A stretch of DNA of 64,000 nt from Halorussus gelatinilyticus. Its GTDB lineage: Archaea > Halobacteriota > Halobacteria > Halobacteriales > Haladaptataceae. The stretch lies in NCBI RefSeq assembly GCF_023238445.1, contig NZ_CP096658.1, positions 2,046,001 through 2,110,000 of the forward strand. The letters run 5' to 3'. Every line of letters begins with the position of its first letter. Position 1 is the stretch's first letter. The notes below the pieces were generated by a model that did no database searches, had not been told where the DNA came from, and saw only the letters and a program-made list of their open reading frames with translations. The translations under genes were made by a program, and so were the position numbers. Of the stretch, positions 7,934 to 15,135 are shown piece after piece.

Positions 7934-8944
7934 TCACCCTGCAGGTGGGATGTAGACGCTTTCTTCACCCATAATCTCCTCAAGATGGTTACGGACGCGA
8001 TGGGAGAAGTAGCATTCGTAGCAGCAGTACCCACAGAGTACTCCTGTATCGTACTCGGCGACGAACGGCCCACGCGCGGTCGCCCAGACGTCTCCGTTGC
8101 ACTCCGTGCAACTTGACGAGTCCAAATCCGCTGGCTGCGGAGAACGATACTGAACTGATTCGCCATCTGCTACTGGTGTCGTTTCAGGCCAAATACCGTG
8201 TTCCTGCCAGAAGGCCCGGACATGGGCGAGCCCGTGACGAACGGTTTTCCGTACCGTTACGTGGTCGGCGTCTCGACCACTGTCGTCCCAACCGTCGCCG
8301 GTCCAGAATTCACCGAACTGTGCGCCACGATGGAGACCGTTCCAGTCGACGCCCACGATATCTGCAGGTGGGTCCCCCGATAATGTTGGTTGGGTAAGCT
8401 CCTCGATGACTGCTCGCTGTTTCGGCGGACTCCCACCGAGTACGTGGACTCGACGACCTCGCCAATCGACAGGGTCCGAAAATTCATGCGCGAGCAGGTC
8501 GGCGTAGCCTCGTGAGTAGCCGAGTGTGATATCCGGGGGTATCTCGTCGATAGTTGCTCGGCATTTCGGGACGACTATGAATTCCGTCTTCGGGAGACTT
8601 GATTCGAGGTCACGAATCGCGTCGACGTACGACCGTGCTTCTGCGACGTCGTGTGCATCGCCGATGATACTGACCCTTGGTTCGTATTCGAGAACCTGTT
8701 CGACGTACCGCTCAAGATCGGGATTCCGGAAATCGTTGTCGAGCATTCCGACCGGGAGGTCAAGGTGCAGAAACTGCTGTTGTTGGTACGAACAGTCTTC
8801 ACGAAAGCCGGTCAGAAACCCGAGGTCGAACGCGTCGATAGCAAACGGGACACGATGAAGGAAGGCAACGTAGTCTACTTGTCGTGCGTCCGAATACGAT
8901 TTCGCGGAGCTGTCGCTATGCTGTATTGGGTTTTCGATCGCCAC
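7934..8944 (-). CDS. DUF6610-like haloarchaeal plasmid/virus protein with C-terminal Zn cluster
   Basis: 336 residues starting at a GTG at 8944, with AGGAG eight bases upstream. The middle (VSIIGDAHDVAEARS, FIVVPKCRATIDEIP, GRRVHVLGGSPPKQ, IVGVDWNGLHRGA) looks like successive beta-alpha units of a TIM barrel and faintly recalls tRNA-guanine transglycosylase/DpdA proteins. The C-terminus has four or more zinc ligands (CTECNGDVW, CGYCCYECYF). I recall this as family DUF6610 of haloarchaeal mobile elements; function is unknown and the DpdA likeness is only an impression. Confidence 0.6.
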   Translation of the reverse strand: MAIENPIQHSDSSAKSYSDARQVDYVAFLHRVPFAIDAFDLGFLTGFREDCSYQQQQFLHLDLPVGMLDNDFRNPDLERYVEQVLEYEPRVSIIGDAHDVAEARSYVDAIRDLESSLPKTEFIVVPKCRATIDEIPPDITLGYSRGYADLLAHEFSDPVDWRGRRVHVLGGSPPKQRAVIEELTQPTLSGDPPADIVGVDWNGLHRGAQFGEFWTGDGWDDSGRDADHVTVRKTVRHGLAHVRAFWQEHGIWPETTPVADGESVQYRSPQPADLDSSSCTECNGDVWATARGPFVAEYDTGVLCGYCCYECYFSHRVRNHLEEIMGEESVYIPPAG

Positions 8945-9096
8945 AAGGAGTCTCCTGCAGGGCTCGGTCGCCCTACGACTCTCGTCAGGGCCGGAAAATC
9001 AGGAGACAGTTCTCGATTCGAGACAAACGTTGGATAATAGACTCTCGCCGCACAAACGTTGAGGTCACACCGTTCGGCGAAGCTAGCCGGGTGTTA

Positions 9097-9393
9097 CTAC
9101 TCGTAGAGACAGTGATTCTCCGCCGCATCGCCTGTGAGCGTCTGTTGGTCTTCGTCCGTCGCTGCGAAGAGTTTCGACTGGTCGTGTTCGCTACCTTGCC
9201 TGATTTCGGGACGGTCGTCGATCCCGAATTCACTCGCCTCCGGTTGGTCACGGCGTGATTTTCGTTCACGGTGGTCGACTTCTGCGCCGAAATCCTCAAG
9301 CGATGTTTCGACGCTGGTTTCCGTTACTTCGAGTTCGCCGTCTTCGCCGAAGGCGGTCTGTTGTTGAATCGGGATGGATGGTCGCTTGGTCAC
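9097..9393 (-). CDS. Small acidic island protein, unknown
   Basis: 98 residues from a GTG at 9393: MTKRPSIPIQQQTAFGED, then a highly acidic, low-hydrophobicity sequence without recognisable motif, probably largely disordered. A perfect 10-bp hairpin (TTTTCGAGCC/GGCTCGAAAA, 9396-9428) ends two bases before the start codon. That structure and the same-strand neighbours support a real gene. Confidence 0.55.
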   Translation of the reverse strand: MTKRPSIPIQQQTAFGEDGELEVTETSVETSLEDFGAEVDHRERKSRRDQPEASEFGIDDRPEIRQGSEHDQSKLFAATDEDQQTLTGDAAENHCLYE

Positions 9394-9430
9394 CGTTTTC
9401 GAGCCTCCACCGACTGATGGCTCGAAAAAA

Positions 9431-9667
9431 TTACTCGTCGCTGATCCTCTCTCGCTCCGAGCGGAGTTCGATGGCTCGGTTATCGAGACGCTGTAAAATC
9501 TGGAGTCGGTTCTGGTGGGTATTCTCGTAGGCTACGCACGCTCGCAGTAGCGCCATAGTCTTGATCGTGGCTATCCCCGGTTCGATGAGTTTCAGATTTG
9601 GAGGTTCGAGAATCTGTTCTGGCTTAAGGTCGCTCGGTTCCGTGGACTGGTCCAACGAGGTATTCAT
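9431..9667 (-). CDS. Small helical hypothetical protein
   Basis: 78 residues from the ATG at 9667. The C-terminal half (ACVAYENTHQNRLQILQRLD and onward) is predicted helical and charged. I see no known motif. A GCCCTG-T-CAGGGC hairpin (9684-9696) precedes the start, as with other genes of this cassette. Same strand and close spacing suggest one transcription unit with the 98-residue protein. Confidence 0.5.
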   Translation of the reverse strand: MNTSLDQSTEPSDLKPEQILEPPNLKLIEPGIATIKTMALLRACVAYENTHQNRLQILQRLDNRAIELRSERERISDE

Positions 9668-9836
9668 TTCGGTGTCGCCTCTGGCCCTGTCAGGGCGACA
9701 TAATAGCCGGATTAGAGTAGCCATGATGGAATTGATATGCGCTAGATTTCTACTTCGATAGACTACGGTACGATAATTCTAATTATCTCAGTTCAGAATA
9801 CGCTCAAAGACTTCGTATGTGGACTTCCGAGTGATG

Positions 9837-10295
9837 TCAGTCGGAAAGTGCGTCGATATCATCGAGATACGCACGAACCTCGAGGACGAACGTTCGGTAG
9901 CGTTCGAGGTCCTGCAGTGCGGTATACACCATATCGTGGTCGATGATGTGACCGTACGTGTGCGAGAGGACGTTTCGAAACCGTGTAGCCTGTGTCATTT
10001 GCTCAGTAGTGCCCTCTGAGAGGACACCGAGGTCACCTAGGATGGCCATCGACTTCGGATTACTCTCCGGTAGTTGGTCCTGCTCGTATTTGGCGAGTAC
10101 TTCGGCGATATCAATCGACGCTTCGGTCATTTTCACGAACCGCCGCTCGACGATATCTTGCGTTTCTATGTCGCTCCGGTACTCCTCACGGGTCAGTTGT
10201 TGTTTGCTGGCAAGGATACCGAGACTCTTCTCGATGGTTTCGACAGCAGCGAGAATACGATTGAGCTTATCCGTGGGGAAATCGTCGGTCGTCAT
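9837..10295 (-). CDS. hepT: HepT-family toxin (HEPN ribonuclease) of a MntA/HepT pair
   Basis: 152 residues, all-helical HEPN protein with the RX4HXY motif at Arg107-His112-Tyr114 (sequence RNVLSHTY). In studied MntA/HepT systems this motif is the RNase centre and its Tyr is modified by AMP transfer from the partner. The ATG at 10295 overlaps the stop of the nucleotidyltransferase gene by 4 nt, so the two are co-translated. Function as a type VII toxin-antitoxin system follows from family knowledge. Confidence 0.9.
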   Translation of the reverse strand: MTTDDFPTDKLNRILAAVETIEKSLGILASKQQLTREEYRSDIETQDIVERRFVKMTEASIDIAEVLAKYEQDQLPESNPKSMAILGDLGVLSEGTTEQMTQATRFRNVLSHTYGHIIDHDMVYTALQDLERYRTFVLEVRAYLDDIDALSD

Positions 10296-10774
10296 CGCTC
10301 CCTATGCGACCCTTCAGTTGCCGATACTGCGGACCCGCTATCGAGGTGCTCGTCGATTTTCCGGAGTGCCGTGTCGAACCGCTCGCGGGGCGTCCGATGG
10401 TCACTCTGAGTCGTGAGCTGACGGCGAAGCGTTTCGACCCGAGTTTGTTCGCCGACGAGTAGCACGCCGTGCTCAAAGAGTGACGATGCAACGTCCGGTG
10501 ACGTCGTATGGATATCGACTAAGTCAACCTCCTCGGTATCCAATATTTCGCTGAGGGCTTCGCTCAACTCGAAGAACACCGTATTGTAGTTAGGGTCATC
10601 GTGCTGTCTCGACTCGAATTCGACTGCGATGTCGATATCACTCGTTGAATGCGTCGTCTCCGTGGCGTGCGAACCGAAGAGAATCGCTAGTCGGACAGCG
10701 TGCTCTCGAAGAACGCGTTGAAGCCTCTCAACTGGGAGACCGTCATCGAGATTTGCTGTCTCGACGGTTTTCAT
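10292..10774 (-). CDS. mntA: MntA-family nucleotidyltransferase antitoxin
   Basis: 160 residues from the ATG at 10774. It has the minimal nucleotidyltransferase signature: Gly34-Ser35 (ILFGSHATET) followed by Asp46 and Asp48 (SDIDIAVEF), and a later EVDLVDI strand giving the third carboxylate. In MntA/HepT modules the enzyme AMPylates the HepT Tyr and silences it. A minus-strand TATA (TTTTTATGTAG, about 10797-10807) lies about 26 nt upstream, so the mRNA is probably leaderless; an inverted repeat brackets it (see 10780-10824). Confidence 0.9.
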   Translation of the reverse strand: MKTVETANLDDGLPVERLQRVLREHAVRLAILFGSHATETTHSTSDIDIAVEFESRQHDDPNYNTVFFELSEALSEILDTEEVDLVDIHTTSPDVASSLFEHGVLLVGEQTRVETLRRQLTTQSDHRTPRERFDTALRKIDEHLDSGSAVSATEGSHRER

Positions 10775-10779
10775 CGTTT

Positions 10780-10824
10780 GTCTTCTCGTTCCCGAGCTAC
10801 ATAAAAACTCAGTAGTGAGAAGAC
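10780..10824 (-). promoter_or_regulatory. Inverted-repeat operator around the mntA promoter
   Basis: GTCTTCTC at 10780-10787 and GAGAAGAC at 10817-10824 form a perfect 8-bp inverted repeat. Its 29-nt spacer contains the TATA-like element of the MntA/HepT operon. Such a placement fits autorepression by the toxin-antitoxin complex or another dimeric regulator. Seen in sequence; the binding protein is inferred. Confidence 0.5.
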
Positions 10825-10934
10825 CGCTAGGTAACTGATTCATGATTCTGCCGGACCCCTCGACAAGTCGAGTGACCGCAGGGAACGAGGCGATGGCGAA
10901 AGCCCGACCGCGCAACGAAGTGAGCAGTCCGGAA

Positions 10935-11003
10935 CGTGGAGGCGGGCGGGGTGGTGGACGCCAACGAAAAAAGACGGCAGAGGGAACTCACAGAGACCGC
11001 GTC
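10935..11003 (-). terminator. T-tract terminator and conserved downstream module
   Basis: Just after the zinc-finger stop (reading the minus strand) comes TCTTTTTTCG followed by a C-rich stretch CCACCCCGCCCGCCTCC. The same order (T6 tract, then GTCCACC, then CGCCCGCCTCC) occurs after the OB-fold gene near 18235-18280. A run of Ts is the usual archaeal termination signal. Confidence 0.45.
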
Positions 11004-11159
11004 TCAGGAGAGTTCGTACTCGACAACATCGGTTGGCCCACAATAGGGACACGAGTCCGTACCGGAGGAGACAGTCGTCCCGCAGCGCCGACACTCGTGG
11101 ACCGAGGACGGCTCGTCTCGACTCCTGATGAGGTGCTCGAAGAAGCGAGGAAGACTCAT
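11004..11159 (-). CDS. Small CxxC zinc-ribbon protein
   Basis: 51 residues from the ATG at 11159. Two zinc knuckles HECRRCGTT and SCPYCGPT follow a short amphipathic N-terminus (MSLPRFFEHLIRSR); it ends VVEYELS. This matches the haloarchaeal family of tiny zinc-binding proteins; I cannot name the exact DUF with certainty. The start codon overlaps the stop of the preceding gene (ATGA), so they are coupled. A decayed paralogue lies at 5565-5717. Confidence 0.8.
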   Translation of the reverse strand: MSLPRFFEHLIRSRDEPSSVHECRRCGTTVSSGTDSCPYCGPTDVVEYELS

Positions 11160-11377
11160 TTGCGTGGTCTTCGCGTCAACCGATTGGTCACACGAGATTT
11201 TCTCTCCGACGTTCGAGGAACGAAGCCACGGTGTTCGATACTGTCGGCGTAGTCTCGGAGGACTCCGACAAGAACGAGTTCGGGAACGCCTCCACGAGTT
11301 TGCAAGAGAAGCCAGCGTTCGAGGTCGTGTTCAACAGCGTCGATTCGACTCGGGCGAAACGGGGTGCGTCTAGCCAT
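11156..11377 (-). CDS. Small basic haloarchaeal protein coupled to zinc-ribbon gene
   Basis: 73 residues starting MARRTPFRPSRIDAVEHDL. The sequence DLERWLLLQTRGGVPELV looks helical. There are many Arg and few Asp, unusual for this organism, so a nucleic-acid-binding role is possible. Overlap with the next gene (ATGA) supports reality. A 9-bp hairpin (GCGCCTGCA/TGCAGGCGC, 11412-11433) lies about 35 nt before the start. Function unknown. Confidence 0.6.
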   Translation of the reverse strand: MARRTPFRPSRIDAVEHDLERWLLLQTRGGVPELVLVGVLRDYADSIEHRGFVPRTSERKSRVTNRLTRRPRK

Positions 11378-11468
11378 GTTCGATCACTTCTGGAACGCGA
11401 CCTTGTGGGCCGCGCCTGCACCCCTGCAGGCGCACAGAAACTCGACGGATGCGCCACCTGAATAAGCC

Positions 11469-12086
11469 TCACTCTCGGGAAACGAGGAGTTCTGTCTCAT
11501 CGCTATTCCACGCTCGAAGCTTCTCAATGATGTACGTCCGCGCTTCTTCGAGAGTGAGGTCGCCGTCGTCGATTCGGTCACCGACGACATCTTTCAACGC
11601 TTGAAACTGGCCGTGGACGTACTCATCGTGGACGGGTTCACCGTCTGCCCACATCACGGATTGGAGGACGCCGTTTCCAGTCGTCGGAGAAGCATCGACG
11701 GCCTCGCAGTCGTACTCCAAGCCGAGCCAGAGGGTTCGGTACGTCGTCACCTCGAACGCTTCTGAGACGACGTAGAAGGCTTCGTGGTGAAGGAAGTCGA
11801 GGTACGCAGACCGAATCTCGTCCAGCGAGATAGCTACTGCAATTGGCTCCGGGTTAACTGGTGTTGAGGAAAGTCGCTCTAACGAGCGTGAATTCTCCGG
11901 AGTATCCGTACTGGCAAGGAGTTCTTCGAGATGCTCACGGTGCGATGGTGAGGGTTCGTCGCCACCGAAGGGTGTTTCTGGCGTAAGTCGGTGTTTCAGG
12001 TGATAGTTTGAGGCTCCGTTGTGCGAGTAGTGGAGAGCGTACGATTCGTCTGGTCGTTCGTAGGCAACGAGTGCGCGATTTCCCAT
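11469..12086 (-). CDS. DUF6735-like haloarchaeal protein
   Basis: 205 residues beginning MGNRALVAYERPDESYALHY, the opening I associate with the haloarchaeal plasmid-borne family DUF6735. Aromatic-rich centre (FLHHEAFYVVSEAFEVTTYR) and acidic C-terminal helix (LTLEEARTYIIEKLRAW). No catalytic motif recognised. A hairpin (TGCGCCCG/CGGGCGCA, 12110-12134) lies 24 nt upstream of the ATG. Genes of this kind commonly travel with the ArdC-like and DUF6610-like genes nearby. Confidence 0.65.
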   Translation of the reverse strand: MGNRALVAYERPDESYALHYSHNGASNYHLKHRLTPETPFGGDEPSPSHREHLEELLASTDTPENSRSLERLSSTPVNPEPIAVAISLDEIRSAYLDFLHHEAFYVVSEAFEVTTYRTLWLGLEYDCEAVDASPTTGNGVLQSVMWADGEPVHDEYVHGQFQALKDVVGDRIDDGDLTLEEARTYIIEKLRAWNSDETELLVSRE

Positions 12087-12303
12087 TCGGAATCAGCGGG
12101 CCACCGAGGTGCGCCCGCACTCCTGTCGGGCGCAAAAATGATGACGACACGATAGTAAAACGGTGATCTAATGGCCGTGCTGAATGCAAGGCGTGTATAG
12201 TGTTCGTTGAGCCGCTAGATTCCAACCTTAGCGGGTATTCTTGAAACCCTATCTGCTGATGGAAGTGCCTCGATGGTGTCGTTGTCGACACAGCACAGTC
12301 CGC

Positions 12304-12645
12304 TCAGGAAGAGATGTAGCCGATTAATTGTCTCGCCACGTCCGCGGTACGTTCGTTGACGAGAGAGGTCATATGGAGTTCGACTTCTACAGCACTGTTG
12401 AGAGTCGCGAGCGCCCACGGAAGAACGTGACTTCGTTCCCCGAGTGGGTCACCCTCGTAATCGTCGTCTTGGAGCGTGAGTGACTCCTCGTGGTAGGTCT
12501 TCGTAGAGATGAGGACCGTAATGAGTTGTAAGCCGTGGTTCGGGAACCGAGGTGTTCCCAGAATGAGCATCGGGCGACCTTTGTCCGAGAGCGGGTCAGT
12601 TCCCCAGATGATGTCACCGCGCTGTAGTTCCTCGAACGCGGTCAC
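12304..12645 (-). CDS. PemK/MazF-like toxin
   Basis: 113 residues from a GTG at 12645. The motif QRGDIIWGTDPLSDKGRPML with the following beta-rich sequence (LITVLISTKT) fits the MazF/PemK barrel that cleaves mRNA. The GTG overlaps the TGA of the winged-helix gene (GTGA), so the pair is coupled. Such MarR-like + PemK pairs are frequent in haloarchaea. Confidence 0.8.
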   Translation of the reverse strand: MTAFEELQRGDIIWGTDPLSDKGRPMLILGTPRFPNHGLQLITVLISTKTYHEESLTLQDDDYEGDPLGERSHVLPWALATLNSAVEVELHMTSLVNERTADVARQLIGYISS

Positions 12646-13001
12646 TGTACTTCCTCCATCTCGTCGGTCTTCAAGTCCTCAAGATGTTCCTCACCGTATT
12701 GCTCGTCAGCGGTCTGGTGGTGCTGGTGAAGGCGGTAAGCGGCCCGGAGCCGTTCTTTATCGTCAGTAATCGCCCAGTACGGGCGCTTATGCCGCACGAG
12801 ACCTCGTTCCTTCAATCGCGAGAGAATCGAACTGACGGCGTCTGTATCCAACTCAAGTTGCTCGGCAATCGTCGCCGCCTTCCACGCACGGTCGTCGTTC
12901 TCGTCAAGGAACAATACGATCCGCTCAGTATCGTTCTGCTCCTCGAATTCGTCGTCGTCGGCGTTCTCGAACTCGTCGATATCGATGGTGCCGCTCGACA
13001 T
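12642..13001 (-). CDS. Winged-helix (MarR-like) antitoxin/regulator
   Basis: 119 residues. An acidic N-terminus (IDIDEFENADDDEFEEQND) precedes a winged helix: WKAATIAEQLELDTDAVSS as the helix-turn-helix and RGLVRHKRPYWAI as the wing. It probably represses its own promoter and neutralises the PemK product encoded next. A TATA-like sequence AAATAGCTATAGG lies about 25-35 nt upstream on the minus strand. Confidence 0.75.
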   Translation of the reverse strand: MSSGTIDIDEFENADDDEFEEQNDTERIVLFLDENDDRAWKAATIAEQLELDTDAVSSILSRLKERGLVRHKRPYWAITDDKERLRAAYRLHQHHQTADEQYGEEHLEDLKTDEMEEVQ

Positions 13002-13120
13002 GGACTAGTGTTGGGACCGTTGACCTATAGCTATTTGGGATGTTTGTTATCGCTGTAGCGAGGAGAACCCTTTGTAAAGACCGGCGTGACTTTGATCACT
13101 GACTTTACCACCACCGGAAT

Positions 13121-13155
13121 AAGGTCGCAGCTGCGCGCGCAGCGAAGCGAGCAGA
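13121..13155 (+). repeat. Palindromic GC repeat, copy 1
   Basis: AAGGTCG followed by CAGCTGCGCGCGCAGCGA; the core GCTGCGCGCGCAGC is a perfect palindrome. A second copy with two base changes lies at 18133-18157. Between the two copies lie the TnpB element and the CHAT group. Confidence 0.5.
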
Positions 13156-13196
13156 AACTCCACCCTCAACTTCATTTACTAAAATCAATACTAATG

Positions 13197-13251
13197 CCCC
13201 GTCCTCAAGGAACAACGCAGGCCGAAGGCCGAGTAGCGTAGTAGGGCGGGG
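13197..13251 (+). ncRNA. Orphan omega-RNA-like scaffold upstream of the element
   Basis: CCCCGTCCTCAAGGA, an inner GGCCGAAGGCC hairpin, then GAGTAGCG and AGGGCGGGG. Pairing CCCCGTCCT with AGGGCGGGG (one G-U) gives a 9-bp stem. The order and motifs (CTCAAGGA, GAGYAG) copy the scaffold at the tnpB 3' end (14740-14789). It is probably the right end left behind by a related insertion, or a second guide RNA. Confidence 0.5.
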
Positions 13252-13300
13252 ATACAGCGTCGTCAGAAATCTACGATTTCTGATTGACAGTCAGATTCTG

Positions 13301-13549
13301 ATGGAGTCTGACAACGCCCGCCATCGTCTCACAGACACTCTGCAACGACTGGCCCACAGGCCCACCGAATCATTCATTAATATCGACAATGTATCTACAC
13401 CGTACATGGACCAGTTCACAATCAACGGCCACGAAGTCGTGGAGGGCAACGTGAAAGCCACCGGCAACGGCGCTCACGTCTACGTCCCGAAACGCTGGCG
13501 TGGCGCGGACGTGAAAGTCGTCCGTACTTCCGACCCCAACGACGAATAG
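13301..13549 (+). CDS. DUF2080 transposon-associated protein
   Basis: 82 residues. The conserved part MDQFTINGHEVVEGNVKATG, then GAHVYVPKRWRGADVKVVRT, is the typical DUF2080 (AbrB/SpoVT-like small DNA-binding) family that accompanies tnpB in haloarchaeal IS1341-like elements. The initiator may be Met1 (13301) or the internal Met at 13406. Its stop codon is immediately followed by the tnpB ATG. Confidence 0.85.
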   Translation: MESDNARHRLTDTLQRLAHRPTESFINIDNVSTPYMDQFTINGHEVVEGNVKATGNGAHVYVPKRWRGADVKVVRTSDPNDE

Positions 13550-14758
13550 ATGAACTACAACTACAGGTATCGACTGAACCCAACCGAGGACCTCCGCGAG
13601 CGATTAGCGTGGACTGTCGATACCTGTAGACAGGTCTACAACCACTTCCTCCACCGCCTCAACCGACACGACGGCACCTCGGCATACTCCGAGCAGAAGC
13701 GCCTGCCAGACCTCAAGAAGTGGTGGACCGACGACCTGCAAGACGTTCACTCGAAGGTGCTTCAGAAGGTCGTCCAGCGATTGTACGACAACCTCTCGAC
13801 GCTCAAAGGCCGGAAGCAGAACGGCTACAGCGTCGGGGAGTTGAAGTGGAAAGCACCGGGCGAATACCAATCGTTCACCTACAGTCAGTCCGGCTTCGAA
13901 CTCAAAAACACGAGTGGTCGGACTCGACTATGGCTCTCGAAGATTGGTGACATCCCCATCATGTTCCACCGCGACTTGCCCGACGACGCCACCATCAAGA
14001 CCCTCACGGTCAAACGCGAACCCACCGGCAACTGGTACGCCATCCTCGGCGTCGAAACGCCTGACGACCCACTCGAGAAGCCCGACGAGGTGACTGACGC
14101 TGTTGGTATCGACGTGGGTGTCCTGAAATACGTCCACGACAGCGATGGGACCGCTGTCGAGTCGCCAGATCTCTCGGATGAACGCGAGCGGTTGGAACGC
14201 GGCCAACGCAACCTCTCGCGGAAGGAACACGGCTCGAACAATTGGGAAGAACAGCGCAAGACGGTCGCTCGACGCCACGCCGACTTGAAGCGCAAGCGAC
14301 GTGATTTCTTGCACAAACTCTCGGCGTACTACGCCCGCGAGTACGACCTTGTGGCGGTCGAGGACTTGGACGCGAAGGGGTTGGTCGAACTCCCTGGCAA
14401 CTCTCGGAACCGAGCCGGGGCCTCGTGGGGAACGTTCCTGCGAATGCTCGAATACAAGTGCGAACGGGAAGGCACACACTTCGTCGCCGTGGACCCCCGA
14501 GGCACGACCAAAGAGTGCGCGTCGTGCGGAACAGAGACGGGCAAACCACTATGGGTCCGCGAGCATTCATGTCCAGCGTGTGGGTTTGAAGCGGATAGAG
14601 ATGCGAATGCGTCGTGGAACGTTCTGTCTCGTGGTCTCGACAACGTAGGGGCGGGCTGTCCCGAATCAACGCCTGTGGAGACTGCGCTCCCTGCGGATAC
14701 CGATTCGGTGTCTGCAAAGCGTGTCGTGGAAGCAGGAAGCCCCACCCTCAAGGAGTGA
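13550..14758 (+). CDS. tnpB: TnpB, RNA-guided DNA endonuclease of IS200/IS605 family
   Basis: 402 residues, intact. RuvC carboxylates are in place: Asp in AVGIDVGVLKY (about residue 188), Glu in LVAVEDLDAKG (about 271), Asp in EADRDANASWN (about 351). A zinc finger CASCG...CPACG lies between the last two. TnpB is a guide-RNA-directed nuclease that cuts the target next to a TAM and promotes element retention. The last ten codons overlap the 3' guide-RNA scaffold. Confidence 0.95.
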   Translation: MNYNYRYRLNPTEDLRERLAWTVDTCRQVYNHFLHRLNRHDGTSAYSEQKRLPDLKKWWTDDLQDVHSKVLQKVVQRLYDNLSTLKGRKQNGYSVGELKWKAPGEYQSFTYSQSGFELKNTSGRTRLWLSKIGDIPIMFHRDLPDDATIKTLTVKREPTGNWYAILGVETPDDPLEKPDEVTDAVGIDVGVLKYVHDSDGTAVESPDLSDERERLERGQRNLSRKEHGSNNWEEQRKTVARRHADLKRKRRDFLHKLSAYYAREYDLVAVEDLDAKGLVELPGNSRNRAGASWGTFLRMLEYKCEREGTHFVAVDPRGTTKECASCGTETGKPLWVREHSCPACGFEADRDANASWNVLSRGLDNVGAGCPESTPVETALPADTDSVSAKRVVEAGSPTLKE

Positions 14759-14789
14759 ACCGCGTCAGCGGTGAGCGAGTAGGGTGGGG
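14740..14789 (+). ncRNA. Omega-RNA scaffold at the tnpB 3' end
   Basis: A 9-bp perfect stem CCCCACCCT/AGGGTGGGG encloses CTCAAGGAG, the inner hairpin CCGC-GTCA-GCGG (14760-14771) and GAGCGAGT. It spans the tnpB stop codon. In TnpB systems the RNA continues past the element end into flanking DNA, which serves as guide; here the guide would start near 14790 (AGGAAGTCACTGAAC). Confidence 0.65.
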
Positions 14790-14986
14790 AGGAAGTCACT
14801 GAACTAGCGTACTTCGGATGAAAGTTCGGTGGTTCGCACGTTTACTTCGGAGCTATCAGTTTACGTATTCCGACGACTGATTGACTACCGATTTTCAGAA
14901 ATTTCTGGCGGATGTACTTATAGCATAACTATTCAATGGAAATAGATAATTTCAAATTTTGCGGTGTTGGATGATTTGATGGAACC

Positions 14987-15133
14987 ATGTCAGAGGCACC
15001 AGATGCAACGATAGCAGGGTACTGTAGTAAGCATCCTCGAATGATGGGCGTCCTCTTCACCGTTGGCCTTCTTACGCTTGAAGCAGTCGGGCAGGTGAAA
15101 GCAGGAGGCGGGGCCGCTACCGCAGGGCCGTAA
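14987..15133 (+). CDS. 48-residue single-helix membrane protein (DUF7503-like)
   Basis: ATG at 14987, TAA at 15131-15133. The product has a short polar start (MSEAPDATIAGYCSKHPR), one hydrophobic helix (MMGVLFTVGLLTLEAVGQV) and a Gly/Ala-rich tail (AGGGAATAGP). The pattern 'HPR + one helix + Gly tail' is what I recall for the haloarchaeal family DUF7503. The stop lies 2 nt from the stop of the CHAT gene on the opposite strand. A TATA-like ACTTATAGC lies near 14914-14922. It may be the membrane-acting partner of the CHAT protease, which is inference. Confidence 0.7.
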   Translation: MSEAPDATIAGYCSKHPRMMGVLFTVGLLTLEAVGQVKAGGGAATAGP

Positions 15134-15135
15134 GC

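Larger units (their letters stand above)
13197..14800 (+). mobile_element. IS200/IS605-type (IS1341-like) element with TnpB and DUF2080 gene
   Basis: The unit contains a DUF2080-type gene directly followed by tnpB and lacks a TnpA Y1 transposase, so it is non-autonomous or relies on TnpA elsewhere. Left side: hairpins TCAGAAAT/ATTTCTGA (13263-13283) and TCAGATTCTGA. Right side: a stem-loop CCCCACCCT/AGGGTGGGG (14740-14789) overlapping the tnpB stop, as in known haloarchaeal elements whose 3' end encodes a guide RNA. Exact ends cannot be fixed without a comparison sequence. Confidence 0.8.

Noticed and set aside
13197-14789. CRISPR-like repeats around tnpB
   Set aside because: Only two scaffold copies with different spacing and a gene between them; no repeat-spacer array or cas genes in the window.
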